A stretch of 64,000 bases of DNA from Agapanthus africanus (taxonomy: Eukaryota; Streptophyta; Magnoliopsida; Asparagales; Amaryllidaceae): positions 28,722,079-28,786,078 of the forward strand of contig JASDDO010000026.1 of NCBI GenBank assembly GCA_030015575.1, read 5' to 3'. The notes under the pieces are model-generated. The model made no database searches, was not told where the DNA came from, and worked only from the letters and a program-made list of their open reading frames with translations. This document shows, piece after piece, positions 32,241-42,479 of this stretch (its first letter is position 1; each line of letters begins with the position of its first letter). Both the position numbers and the translations under genes were made by a program.

Positions 32241-32916
32241 CCTTGTCGATATTCGACTTTGGAGAATATGACCCGTGGATAGTATACAATAGTCCATCTT
32301 GGACCTACTTGCAAGGCCACGGTGCTTAGGAAATAGGTTGATATCCCCGTTGCCTAAGGCTTTCCACCTTCATGATCCATGAGGGTCTCGCGAAGATACT
32401 TTTCCCTGCAAGTCGAGAAGTTCTGCAGGAACATTGTTTTCCCTACGAGTCAAGATGAAGCAAGAATTTCTCGTAAGAATGTCCTAACATTACAGTTAAC
32501 CTCTGCTCTTTACGACAGAGGTCCGTTAGGGTCTGTAGTATTAGGGTTTTTTCCATCGTACCATAGCGTTGGGTGATGCATTCCCCGATACGCAATCTTG
32601 CTGTTCGAGTAGCCCAGCGACTGTCGTGTCTCTGATCCCTTCGGAGGCTGGACAAGACATCTTCAAGTAATCTCCCAGGTCATATTACCGTTGGAAGAGC
32701 AAGCGGTAGGGATTTTCCATGCCGCTTTTTACTTGAGTTTAGGCTCAATTTGGGAGCCCCGATGAGTCATGACCACTCCGTGCTAGTGTGGGATGATCTC
32801 CGATAGTCTTTCAGGTTTTATTTGAGTTGCTTTCAAGACCCTGAAGCTTAGGATCTTCCTTTGCTTCATTTGTTGACATTGTGTCTGCTATATTGCAACA
32901 AATGTCGAGGTTGTCT
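32241..32916. other. T1 spacer, right of Athila B
   Basis: Tat spacer continuing from 23969. It holds another copy of the CCCGTGGAT...GTATAC motif (32271) and a partial hairpin comb (arms CCTGCA/TGCAGG at 32405-32429; CTACGAG/CTCGTAAG-like near 32442-32478). No ORF is supported. Confidence 0.6.
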
Positions 32917-33390
32917 CTAGGTTGTCTGTGAACCGTCGAGGCTTGGAACTAAGGACTTTGCCATGGCTCCGTTGTTTTGACCCTGCAGTCGGTTATTGAC
33001 GTTGCATCTGCATCCTGTTGGAGTGAGAAGGAACGCCGTTGTTGATCTCTTGGCTGTAGATATTTCCGTCAAGACTGGGAACTAGGTACATTGCCATGGC
33101 TCCGAGGTAGTCTCTAGGTTGTTGGTGAACCGTTGAGGCTTGGAACTAGGGACTTTGTCGTGGCTCCGTTGTTTTGACCCTGGGGTCGGTTGTTGACGTT
33201 GCATCTGCATCTTGCTGGAGTGAGAAGGAACGCCGTTGTTGATCTGTTGGCTGTCTGTGAACCGTCGAGATTTGGAACAAGGGACTTTGCCATGGCTCCA
33301 TTTGCTGACGCCGCGTCTGCATCCTGTTGGAGTGAGGAAGAACGTTGTTATTGATCTCTAGGCTGTCTGTGAACCGTCGAGACCTGGCTC
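32917..33390. repeat. tandem repeat of 110-200 bp units
   Basis: Four starts of a unit beginning GGYTGTCTGTGAACCGTCGAG at about 32917, 33117, 33250 and 33360, with shared blocks CATGGCTCCGTTGTTTTGAC and GGAGTGAGAAGGAACGCCGT. T2 has a single unit at 44211. Units shorten left to right. Confidence 0.75.
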
Positions 33391-33409
33391 TCCTTCTGAT
33401 GGAGCTTGG

Positions 33410-33720
33410 TGGGAAAATGTGGTTTTCACTTTTCATTTGTGCCCATGGATTGTATACAGGGGTCAGTATGGACTCACCTGCAGGGAAAAAGTTTCATTTC
33501 ATTTTATTTCTTTCCGCAATACTCTATCATTTCAGCTTTTTTATATCGCGAAAGTCGCGATTACCCAATCATTTCGGCTTTTTATCGCGTTGCCCAATCA
33601 TTTCGTCTATTTTTTTCTTTTTTACTCGCTGCTTTTATTGCGAGTTGCCCAAACGTTTTGGCTATTTCATATGCATTTCTTTGCTCGCTGATTTTTGTTG
33701 CGAGTATGAAACTTGAAATC
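33410..33720. repeat. CATTTCGGCTATTTTTT-type repeats in T1 spacer
   Basis: Irregular repeats of about 40 bp around CCCAATCATTTCGGCTTTTT, with a small hairpin CGCGAAAGTCGCG at 33547-33559 and ACTCGCTGCTTT...ATTGCGAGT. Matches 44330-44660 of T2. Begins with the CCATGGATTGTATAC motif. Overlapping plus-strand frames here are repeat artefacts. Confidence 0.65.
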
Positions 33721-33929
33721 TGATACCATTCTTAGCATCAGCATCGCTGCGACTGGAATGTGGCCAGGAGTGAATCATCATTTGCCTTGAAAGGACTTGG
33801 AATTTGATACCGATTTAGGCATCAGCATCGCTAAAACTGGGATATTGCCAGGAGCGAATCATCATTTGACTTTATCGATTTGAACAAAGGTAGCTTAGCA
33901 AATAGGGTTAGGATTCTGTTAACTAAGGC

Positions 33930-34440
33930 TTTTTGACTTTATGAGTCAAAAGGGTCTCATAAAGGTATTTTCTCTCTACGAGTCGTGAGGATCCCGTAGA
34001 TGTATTTTCTCCTTAGGAATCGTGGGGATCCCCAAGTGTGTGTTCTCTTATAAGTTGTAAGGATCTCATAAAAGTATTTTCTCCTTATAAGTCGAGAGGA
34101 CTTGCTAGTGTCATTCACCATATAAGGACATTCCTTTTATTGGTGGGGCTTGGTGAGGGAACGTTTATTTATGCCCGTGGATTGTATAAAGGGGTATCTA
34201 TTGGACCGCTTGTAGGGAAACTTAGGGAGTGTGATAGCTTAAGAACAGGTTTAGGTCTCTGTATCTTAAGGTTTTTGAATCGCAGGGGGAATTCTTCTTA
34301 CGAGTCATGAGGATCTCGTAAGTGTAATTTCTCATTAGGAATCGTGGGGATCCCTAAGTGTGTTGCTCCCTTGTGGGTCGTTAGGATCTCACGCAGTTGT
34401 TTTCTCCTTACAAGGTCGAGAGGACCTTGCAGGTATTTTT
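33930..34440. repeat. hairpin combs H3 (T1 spacer)
   Basis: Two combs of four to five hairpins each (33938-34115 and 34270-34440), separated by the CCCGTGGATTGTATA motif at 34163. Examples: CTTATAAG/CTCATAAAAG, CTTACGAGTC..GATCTCGTAAG (34297-34322). Linkers are TATTTTCTCC-like. Confidence 0.75.
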
Positions 34441-34880
34441 ATTTTAACGAGATTGCGCCCTTTTCGAGTTTTCACAAACTCGCTGGCAGCCCTGCTGTTT
34501 TTACTCACGGAGCCCTTTCGGGTTTTCATCAATGTCCATTTCGCTTATGGACGTACCGTTTTTTTACCACCCCCATGTTTACCAATGGCACTTAGGGGGG
34601 ACTTCGCTACCGGGGTAGCTATGCAGCTAGCGGGACTTGAGTTGCAATCCTCACCGCTGGGACTTGTAGACTTGAATTCCAAAGTCGTCGTGTTTGAGGC
34701 GATGTATTTAGTTTAAGGACATTATGGTCCATTGATAGTTTAGGGACATCTCGGTCTGTTGTTAGTGTAAGGACATCTCGGTCCAGGCCCAGCTTTGAGG
34801 CGAAGTTTTGCCGGATGCTACTTAAAGAGTTTGGACTCAGGAAAACAGCAAGCGGACACGATCTTCATCATCTATCATTA
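34441..34880. repeat. T1 spacer next to integrase, with degenerate GGAC repeats
   Basis: Contains CTCGCNGGCAGYCCTGYTGTTTTT block shared with T2 (45460 and 59790) and three degenerate copies of the GGAC(N6)GTCC repeat at 34700-34790, immediately downstream of the minus-strand integrase stop. Confidence 0.65.
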
Positions 34881-34897
34881 ACCTGAGTCGTGACTTG

Positions 34898-35920
34898 TCA
34901 AGCGTAGTATTTCTTAAGGAACCGGCCGTTTATTAGCCGGAAGGGTCTTTCGCCATGCATATCCATGAGCAAGTAGGCCCCACCTTGGTAGACCTTGTCT
35001 ATAATGTGTGGACCCTCATAATTTGGTTCGAATTTCCCCCGCTTTGCACGGTTGGGGATCATAGGTATTTTTACGACTAGCACGAGTTTGTCTTGGCGGA
35101 ATGTTCTCGGCCTAGTCAGTCTTTCGTATGAGCGCGTCATCCTTGCTTTGTAAGATTCCAGGTTTTGCTAAGCTATGAGACGAGTTTCATCGAGGGCATC
35201 GATCTCCTCAAGCCGAAGATGGGAATTTTCTTCATCCGTCTGCTCATATCGAACTGCTACTCGTAGAGAGGGTAGCTCTATCTTTAAGGGAAGTACCGCT
35301 TCCGTGCCGAATACCAACACGAATGGCGTTGTATTCATGGCCGTTTTGAACGTGGTTGGATACGCCCAGAGAGCTTTATGCAGTCTCTCGTACCAGTCCC
35401 TTTTATTTCTAGACACCGTTTTCTTTATGATCTTCGTCAAGGCCTTGTTGAAAGCCTCAGCTAGACCGTTAGATCGGGGATTATAGACTGAAGTATATCT
35501 CCAATCTATATTATGCTGCTGTGCGAAGCGGCTGGTCTTATAGCTCCTGTAGGCCAGTCCATTATCCGATATGATTCGTCGCGGAGTGCCAAATCGATAA
35601 ATAACATATGTCCTGGAGAAATGGAGGATGTTCTTCGTCTTCACCTCCCTTAGTGGTACTGCCTCTGTCCATTTAGAGAAGTAATCGGTTGTTGCCAATA
35701 TGAACCGATGTCTCTTGGACGATGCTGGTTCGATGGGCCCGATTATATCGGTTCCCCACATTTCGAACGGCCAGCTAGACAACGTTGGGTGCAGCGGATT
35801 TGGATGCTGGTGGATGAAGTCCCCATGAATTTGGCACGAGTGACACTGCTTCACATATTCGAGGCAGTCCTGAATAATCATGGGCCAATAGTAACCCATT
35901 CTCTTGATCTTCAACGTCAT
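34898..35920 (-). pseudogene. pol: integrase, Tat T1
   Basis: Minus-strand integrase in one frame apart from a stop at about 35165. Includes the end of an HHCC finger (CLEYVKQCHSCQIHGD), the catalytic triad Asp in WGTDIIGP, Asp in IISDNG and Glu in NGLAEAFNK, all intact, and a C-terminal segment (MIPNRAKRGKFEPNYEGPHI ... FLKKYYA) to 34898. Inserts element cDNA in the family. It is the best-preserved Tat domain in this window; upstream pol domains are damaged, so the element is not autonomous. Confidence 0.88.
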
Positions 35921-35962
35921 TTTCGATACAGCCTGATGAGAACCACAGAGTCCGTCGTGAGT

Positions 35963-37297
35963 TTATTGGACGACCCATTTTGCTTCTTTTGGTCCCAGGC
36001 ATCTCAGCCATAGACAGTTGAATGATCTCTTATAAAGAGTATCATTGACGAAGGCGAATGACAAGGCTCGCCTCATGAGCAGATGTCTTGACGATGCGTC
36101 TTCGGGTGTTCGATGGGATTTGAAGTAGTCTATGAAGACTTCTCTCCAATCCTTAATCTTTTCTTTGTCTTCTATTTGGCAGGCTGCTTGTTTGGTCGCT
36201 TCCTTTCCTTCAGAAGACTCCGGAGATATTTCTGCTGGCGCGAGAATCCGGCGGCTTTGCACAATGATCCTTATGTCATCGAGGTTTTTGTCGGCCAGTT
36301 CTTTAGCGAGCTTGGCTAACGCATCCACCTTGCTATTTTCCGCACGCGGTATGCTTTCCAGGATGTAGGAAGGGATTTGCATCAGCAGTTACTGCACTCT
36401 TTCACCATACCTGATCGATTTTGGCTTGCACGTCTGATAGTCACCATTTGGTTGGCTAATGACCATCTGGGAGTCTCCATATATGATGATGGTTTCAATT
36501 CCCATGTCGACAGCAATCTCAAGAGCTGCTATCAAAGATTCGTACTCAGCCTCGTTCTTTGTTCTTGTCTCTGTCAATGAAAGGGCGAAACGCATTATCC
36601 CTCCTTGCGAGGTCACGAAGATAAGGCCTAACCCAGTTTTAATTATGGGGGTGTTGTGCTTTCGCATCTTTATGGAAGATGCCCTATCAAAGTAAAGTTC
36701 CCATCGAGAGTCATTTTCTTCGTCCTTTGTGCCGAACGCATGTTCGGCCGGTAATTCGCAATTTAAGGGAGAGTCAGTAGGTATTGGATGTTCAGCTAGG
36801 AAGTCGGCGATGACCTGCCCTTTCACTGCCCTGAGAGGTCGATAGATTATTGAGAATTCCATTAAGAGAAGGGTCCATTTGGCAAGCCTTCCCGTTAGTA
36901 TGGCTCTCGACATCAAATATTTTAGAGGATCCACCTTTAATATAAGCTGGACCTCATGTGCCAGGGCATAGTGCCTGAGCTTCGTTATCGCGAAGATCAG
37001 TGCCAGGAAATACTTTTCAGTAGGGGAGTAGTTGTTTTCTACCCCCAGAAGGACTCGACTCAACTAGTAGAGAGCTCTCTCCTTTCCCTAATCGTTCTCC
37101 TGTGCCCATAGCGCGCCTAGAGAACCTTCAAGGGCTGTCGTGTACAGGATGATGGGCTTTCCCTTGACCGGAGCGGTTAGTACCGGCGGGTTCTGCAGAT
37201 ATCGCTTGAAGGTAGCGCATGTGTTCTTCAATCCAAAGAGACCGCGAGGCAGACGAATGGAGTCCCCTTCTTCATTAAATGGTTGTAGGGGTGGCAT
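35963..37297 (-). pseudogene. pol: RNase H and archaeal-type second RNase H, Tat T1
   Basis: Two RNase H modules in the same frame as integrase. The first (37297 to about 36830) covers LYTTALEGSLGALWAQEN, NNYSPTEKYFLALIFAITKL and ADFLAEHPI. The second (about 36740-36389) has WELYFDRASS, NEAEYESLIAALEIAVDMGI and IIYGDSQMVI, the aRNH type diagnostic of the Tat clade. A linker (36382-35963, ILESIPRAENSKVDALAKLA) leads to integrase. Stops occur at the segment borders (near 37085, 36386, 35960). Confidence 0.88.
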
Positions 37298-38200
37298 TTG
37301 CCGTAGAGGTTAGCTATAAACCGTCGGATATACGCAAGCTTTCCTTGGAGAGACCGCAGTTGCTTGAGAGTTCATGGCAAAGGCATTTCCATAATCGCCT
37401 TGATCTTTGATGGGTCTATTTCGATGCCTCGATGTCGTACGATGAATTCCAGGAATTTGCCTAAGGAGACTCCAAACGTGCATTTCAGATGGTTCATCTT
37501 CAGATTATATTTCCAAAGACGCTGGAACACTATTTTCAAATGCTCCTCATACGATTTTCTTTTCACCACGAGGTCGTAGATATAACATTCGACAATCTCG
37601 TGTATGAGGTCATCAAAGATCTTTGTCATAGCCCTCTGGTAGGTAGCGCCTGCGTTCTTCAAGCCAAAGGGAATCACTTTATAGCAGAATATGCCCAGCG
37701 GGATCCGAAAGGCAGTATGCTTTTGGTCTTCGGGATGCATTTTTATTTGATTGTAGCCTGAAGATCCATCCATGAAGAAGAAGACCTTATGAGTGGACGT
37801 GTTATCGATCATTAGCTCGGTAAACAGTACTGGGAAGTTATCCTTGGGGCAAGCTTTGTTGAGGTCCCGGAAATCCACGCAGATGCGTACTGTCCCATTT
37901 TTCTTCATCGCTGGGATAATGTTGGCGATCCAATCGGTATATTGAACTTCTTGGATGAATCCGGAGTCGATTAGTTTCTTGAATTCGGCATTGATACTCA
38001 TCTCGAGTTCAAGACGCATTCTTCTTGGCGCTTGCTTGACTAGCTTAACGTCCGGCGATATAACCAGTTTATGCACCACTATTTCTGGATCTAGTCCCGG
38101 CATCTCGGAATAATTCCATTCGAAACAGTCTTTAAATTGCGTAAGTACGCCCTTTAGAATAGCCACCTATTTTTCAAACAGTAGCTCACTGACGAACGTT
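37298..38200 (-). pseudogene. pol: reverse transcriptase, Tat T1
   Basis: Minus-strand RT in 38166-37372: KDCFEWNYSEMPGLDPEIVV, ICVDFRDLNKACPKDNFP, FFFMDGSSGYNQIKM (first Asp), VIPFGLKNAGATYQRAM, and VECYIYDLVVK where the family has YVDD, so one catalytic Asp is Tyr. A stop and a frame change follow before LRSLQGKLAYIRRFIANLYG. Upstream (38200-38520) only gag-pol spacer is readable and no aspartic protease motif was found. Confidence 0.88.
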
Positions 38201-38528
38201 GGCCTTAGCTCATTCCCAAGTCGATTTTTCTCAGGTTGTCCGTTATGGTGTGTATCCCATCTTCCAGCTCTTTTGGCGCCGGAGAAAATTCTAAAATCAC
38301 CTCGTCCTCATCATCATCTACAAAGCAGTGGGAGAGGTCACCCATATTCTCGTGCTCCTCCTCCTTTGTGAATGTTATCACGTGACAGGTAGGAGTCCGT
38401 TTCCAAGCTCGATGTTGATCTGTACTTTCCCTCGCAGTGTAGGTTGCACTTGACTCATGCTTTCGTGGTGGGGCTACCCTCCAATTGTCGGACAGAGCAA
38501 ACCTGCCTTGCTGATACTGGTCTTCGAC
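38201..38528 (-). other. gag-pol spacer of T1, protease missing
   Basis: Decoded minus-strand peptides (TFTKEEEHENMGDLSHCFVDD, EVILEFSPAPKELEDGIHTI) are acidic spacer sequence that in Tat elements flanks protease and RT. No DTG/DSG or GRPW-type protease motif is seen, so protease appears deleted. Confidence 0.6.
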
Positions 38529-39276
38529 CTAGTCTTTAAAGGTGAAGCAATCTTCAAGAGGATGTCCTATTGCTAGGTGGTAGAAACAATAAGCCGGATG
38601 ATGGACCCCGTTTATTTGCTCGGGGTGCCAAGACTCCGGGAGCGTCATCATTTGATGCTTCATGACAAGGTTGAATAATTTTCTTGTCTTGTCTTGAGAG
38701 AAAGAGTATTCCCGACCCACCTTCTTCATAAAAGACGGATTCCAGCTAATTTTTTCTCGATCGTGTGGCTTCCTGAATCCGCTTCGCTATTTTTGAACAC
38801 CATTCCCGTTCTTCGCCTTGTTGTTGCCTCTGCGTCGGATTTTTTCCTTGCCACGAGATCGCAAAGCGGGCTGAGGGTGAAGGGCATCGTAATCTTCCGT
38901 AGCCTGCTGAATGAGAAGTTGCGTCCTGGCTTTCTCGTAAATGGCCATTTCACGGTTGTGGTCATCCCGAACCTTTTGACCCGCTTCTCTCATTAGCTTG
39001 TCAATTTTTTCTTCGAATGACGGACTTGGTATTCTTACGGAGGGGTCTCGCTCTAGTTCGATATCAGCGCTATCTGGAAATGCATTCACTTCTCCACCGG
39101 AGTTTTTTAAGACATGGAAACCATGGAATCGCTCCCGTTTCTTGGACCGAACGTATCCAAGCCCGGTCGTATCTATCCTCCCATTGGGCATCTTCCGCTG
39201 AATCCCGGAGACGTTCCAAATCTTTTTGTAGAACTGGGCTTTCCGAGCGGTCTGTTTGAAGGGTACGCCTTGGCAT
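38529..39276 (-). pseudogene. gag: gag, Tat T1 (capsid core missing)
   Basis: Minus-strand gag from ATG 39276 (MPRRTLQTDRSESPVLQKDL). A frameshift near 39150 moves to the frame of ERFHGFHVLKNSGGEVNAFP, then a charged coil (EEKIDKLMREAGQKVRDDHN), a Lys/Arg-rich segment, a stop at 38787, and the His/Cys unit YSFSQDKTRKLFNLVMKHQ ... CFYHLAIGHPLEDCFTFKD to 38529. The capsid core seen in T2 gag (PPEYTLPTF ... CGN) is absent. The start is only 13 bases from the LTR edge, so the PBS and leader are nearly gone too. Confidence 0.75.
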
Positions 39277-39814
39277 CTTAATAGCTTCTATTCACCGCTG
39301 AAAACGGAGACGAAACCACGTAGGTCGTCTTGCCTGAATTTGGGGGCAGATGCTATCGGGTTTTATCCGTCCACCTCTCCGAAGATACCAAGTTGATTTA
39401 TGGCACCGTATATCGGAGGTTTAGACGGATGCGGCCGTTGTAGCAGACTTCGTCAGATTCCCCCTCGCTTGCGAGGGGATTTTAATTGTGGGGACGCTCT
39501 TCCCTGCAGGCGCAATCCCCTGCAGTTAATTACATTACCGCATAGCGATAACCACTTTCTCCTTCTCAAGAAGGTCACTTCGTGTCGTGTGTGTTTCTTT
39601 TGTTTTAGGTTACCCGTGGATTGTATACGGAGAAAAATTTGTGTTGTCACCCGTAGGGCGTGTATTAGTCCAAATCCGTATTTTCTTAAATTTGGATTTG
39701 GGTTGGTTTAAGGATCGTTAATTTTGTTTTAGATTAACATCAACTCAAACGTTTGTTGAGGATACGTTAGTCTAATTTTAGACTAAAATCTACTCAACAG
39801 GATTTTCTTTAGTT

Positions 39815-40245
39815 TATAGGGATATTGCGGTCTGCAATTTAGTTTATAGGGACATTGCGGTCCGCAATTTAGTTTTTAAGGACGTTGCGGTCCGCAATTT
39901 ATTTTTAAGGATATTGCGGTCCATAATTTAGCTTTTAAGGACATTGAGGTCCGCAATTTAGTTTTAAGGACGTTGCGGTCTACAATTTAGTTTTAAGGTC
40001 GTTGCGGTCCAAAGTTTAAGGACATCATAGTCCGTAGAATTTAGTTTTTAAGGACGTTGCGGTCCGCAATTTAGTTTTAAGGACGTTGCAGTCCACAATT
40101 TAGTTTTAAGGACGTTGCAGTCCAAAGTTTAAGGACATCATAGTCCGTGGAATTTAGTTTTAAGGGACGTTGCGGTCCGCAATTTAGTTTTAAGGACGTT
40201 TCGGTCCATGGAGTTTAGTTTTAAGGACATTACGGTCCACTGGGT
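39815..40245. repeat. GGAC(N6)GTCC palindromic array in LTR (R/U5)
   Basis: About 14 copies of a roughly 30-bp unit centred on GGACGTTGCGGTCC, joined by GCAATTTAGTTTTTAA. Each core is an inverted repeat GGAC/GTCC with a six-base loop. The same array is in the T2 LTR (62690-63175). Confidence 0.88.
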
Positions 40246-40491
40246 CGTTGGTTCGGGGGGTTATACCAAGAATTATTGGTTATTGTGACCCTCCACCTCT
40301 CTGAAAACGTTGAAGAATTACAACGACATGTATCAGAGGTGTGGAGAGATGTACCTTTGAACCAATGAATATTCATCAAAGATTTGATAACCTTGTTTGG
40401 GACTAAGTCCAATTTAGAAGAAGACCTATGGGCTCGGTCGATTTTGGGGTTTAGCCAACTTTGGCCTCAGCCCACTTAGTCATTGTCATTT

Positions 40492-40510
40492 CCCTTTTTT
40501 TATAAAGTGT
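40492..40510 (-). promoter_or_regulatory. sense TATA box of Tat LTR
   Basis: The minus strand reads CACTTTATAAAAAAAGGG; the T2 equivalent is at 63421-63440. It points toward gag, giving a predicted start near 40470 and an R-U5 of about 1.2 kb. Confidence 0.55.
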
Positions 40511-40639
40511 TAGACACTTGCTAGGACACAGTCCATTCTCTGTGCATATAATACTAAACATTTATGTGAATACTGACACCCACTTTCTTTTTGTTTTTTA
40601 TGAGTGTTGAACACTCTTCATGGCGCTAGGCACTTCTTG

Positions 40640-40880
40640 AGAAGCGCAGAGCGCTCTGTGTTAAGTAGCGCCCATGTGAGAGGCACGTGGGGCGCTTGGC
40701 GTTGAGCGCCAGCATTTGAGCGTTGAGCATTCTTATTAAATAACGCCCACGTGAGGAGCACGTGGAGCGCTCGGCGTTGAGCGCCAGATTTAAGTGCTAA
40801 GCACTCTTTATTAAACAGCGCCCACGTAAGGAGCACATGGAGCGCTCGCTGAGCAACAGATTTGAGTGCTAAGCACCGAG
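40640..40880. repeat. GCGC / CACGTG array in LTR (first block)
   Basis: Three to four units of about 65 bp with CGCCCAYGTGAGAGGCACGTG-like paired G-boxes and GAGCGYTSRGCG arms, alternating with AAGTGCTAAGCACT-type palindromes. Upstream of the sense TATA. Matches 63580-63815 and 17001-17100. Confidence 0.8.
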
Positions 40881-40894
40881 TTTTTCGTTTTGCC

Positions 40895-41350
40895 CAATTC
40901 AATTCTCTGAGAATTTGGTTCTTAGAGCTTGCTCTTCTCCTTTTTTTTTGAGAACTTGAAGTTTATGGGGGGTTCATCCGTATAAGACTTGAAGTCTTGG
41001 GTCCTTTATATAGGGGAGGCTGATTCGTTGAATCAGTTAAGAAAATCTCTTATTGAGAGATCTCTGATTGATTTGGGGATGTTTCCCACCATTGGATCTT
41101 TTGATCCAAGGGCTTCTATTTTACAGAAGACGTCTTTCTTGTTTTTAGCAAGATTGGAAAAATATTTTCCCATACAGAACTTATTCTGTATCTTGGTAAT
41201 GTTTAAACACCATTGGATTTTTTATCCAACGCTGCTCTGATTTACAGAGCACAATCTTCTTGTTTAGAAAGATTTGAGGAGTATTTCCCCGGCCAGAATT
41301 TGATTCTGTGCTTTGATGATTTATCATCTTCGTTCGATCTTTGATCCAAG
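40895..41350. repeat. short inverted-repeat array (shared Tat LTR)
   Basis: Hairpins orthologous in position to 17100-17781: GAGAATTTGGTTCTC (40906), CTCTTATTGAGAG (41047), GCTCTGATTTACAGAGC (41234-41250), CAGAATTTGATTCTG (41294-41308), GATGATTTATCATC (41315-41328). Most differences from the other copy fall in loops. A second plus-strand TATA-like word TTTATATAGGGG is at 41005-41016. Confidence 0.85.
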
Positions 41351-41364
41351 GGTGGAGAACATTT

Positions 41365-41705
41365 AGTTCTAGCGATGGCGCTCTCGTGCTTTACACGTAA
41401 GGCGCTACCTCAGAGTCTTTTGACTCTTAGCACTAGCGCCATTGGTGCTAGCACTCTCGTGTTTTGCATGTGAGTCGCTGCCTCAGAGTCTTTGACTCTT
41501 AGCACTGGCGCTCATGGCGCTAGCACTCTCATGCTTTGCACGTGAGGCGCTGCCTCAGAGTCTTTGACTCTTAGCGTTAGCGCGAGTGCTCTCATGAGAC
41601 GCTGCCTCGGTTCAAATTTTGAATAGAATTTTGCTCTCTGATTGGGGGAAACAAATGCTCCCCTAATGTTGCACTCACGTGGCTTACACGTGAGTGTAGC
41701 GATGG
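41365..41705. repeat. GCGC array, second block, with AGAGTCTTTGACTCT hairpins
   Basis: Three units combining GCGC-rich sequence, AGAGTCTTTTGACTCT-type hairpins and CACGTGAGGCGC; then a G-box pair around 41680-41700 (ACTCACGTGGC, ACACGTGAGTG), itself an inverted repeat. Upstream of the antisense TATA, so placed like an antisense promoter. Confidence 0.75.
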
Positions 41706-41755
41706 CAGCCTTTCCACCGTTAGATCAACTTGGAAGTTGGATCAACTTCCAGCAG

Positions 41756-41765
41756 CTATAAATAG
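41756..41765 (+). promoter_or_regulatory. antisense TATA box, consensus (shared Tat LTR)
   Basis: CTATAAATAG on the plus strand, about 50 bases downstream of paired G-boxes. Points toward the T2 antisense ORF at 42513. Conserved in the T1 3' LTR as CTATAAGTAG. Confidence 0.65.
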
Positions 41766-41769
41766 GTTC

Positions 41770-42470
41770 TTTGGCCTTTTGAGATGACCGTTGTTCATCT
41801 TCTTGCTTTGTTCTTTTTGTTTCTCCTGAGAATATAATTCTCCCCTTTTTAGAGCTTAGCTCTCTGCCTTAAGAAACACTTAGAGTCAAAACCCTTCCCA
41901 AATTTGGTAAGGATTGAACTCATTAATAGAGCTTCGCTCTTCTCAGATCGTAGATCTTAAAAAAATGTTTTAGGGTTTTACCCATTAACAGAGCCGTGCT
42001 CATCTTTAGATCATAGATCTTCAAGATATAATTTATTTGAGGGTGATTTTAACCCATGAATTGGAACACTATTCATCTTCCATGAAGAACTCTTAGAGTT
42101 TGTACACAGGTCTTGAAGATCTTGGAGTTTTTAACTCAGTAAAAGTTTTGCTTTTTTTAGGGTTTTTGATGGGTTACTCTATCATTTTCATAGAGCATAG
42201 CTCTTTTAGAATTCTTGGGGAATTTTTATTCCCCTCATAATGACAGATTTGATTTCTGTTGCAGAGCGCTGCTCTCAGGGGAGTTTAACTCCTTGGCCTG
42301 AGAAGTCTCTCATTAAATGAGGATCTTTTTCAGGATTTCTTTTTTTAATGAGTGATTGTCTCATCAATGATGAGCTATCACCTTGATTTTGTGGGTTCCC
42401 TTTGGTCCCTTTCTACTGCATTGCTGTGTGGTACAAATTTAAAGTACCAAGTGTCAGAATTTGGCCTGTG
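41770..42470. repeat. hairpin-rich antisense leader (shared Tat LTR)
   Basis: Continues the inverted-repeat pattern: GAGAATATAATTCTC (about 41828), AGATCATAGATCT (about 42005), GGGTGATTTTAACCC (about 42040), ACAGATTTGATTTCTGT (about 42242). Colinear with 18150-18790. No supported ORF. Confidence 0.75.
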
Positions 42471-42479
42471 GCATTGACA

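Larger units (their letters stand above)
17001..42479 (-). mobile_element. Tat-lineage element T1 with antisense ORF, interrupted
   Basis: Minus-strand Tat element: LTR (39289-42479), gag (38529-39276), RT, RNase H, second RNase H, integrase (down to 34898), repeat-rich spacer (34790-23578), antisense plant-mobile-domain gene on the plus strand (18828-23577), PPT (18797-18816) and the 3' LTR remnant (17001-18796). Athila B (23975-32235) is nested in the spacer. Protease and the gag capsid core were not found. The dual RNase H and the extra ORF fit the Tat clade (Ogre, Retand and relatives). Confidence 0.75.
39289..42479 (-). repeat. Tat LTR shared by T1 (5') and T2 (3')
   Basis: One LTR of about 3.19 kb flanked by T1 gag on the left and by the T2 PPT and antisense ORF on the right. 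Left edge TATTCACCGCTG (TG in T2 at 62161), right edge GCATTGACA next to a purine tract. Order from the left: U5/R with GGAC repeats, minus-strand TATA (40492-40510), GCGC array, short inverted repeats, plus-strand TATA (41756), hairpin-rich leader. Colinear with 62161-64000 and with 17001-18796. Exact ends are by eye. Confidence 0.6.

Noticed and set aside
33345-33723. Hydrophobic overlapping plus-strand frames resembling a membrane protein
   Set aside because: Caused by T-rich repeats around CATTTCGGCTATTTTTT; T2 copies have different frames and no conserved start.
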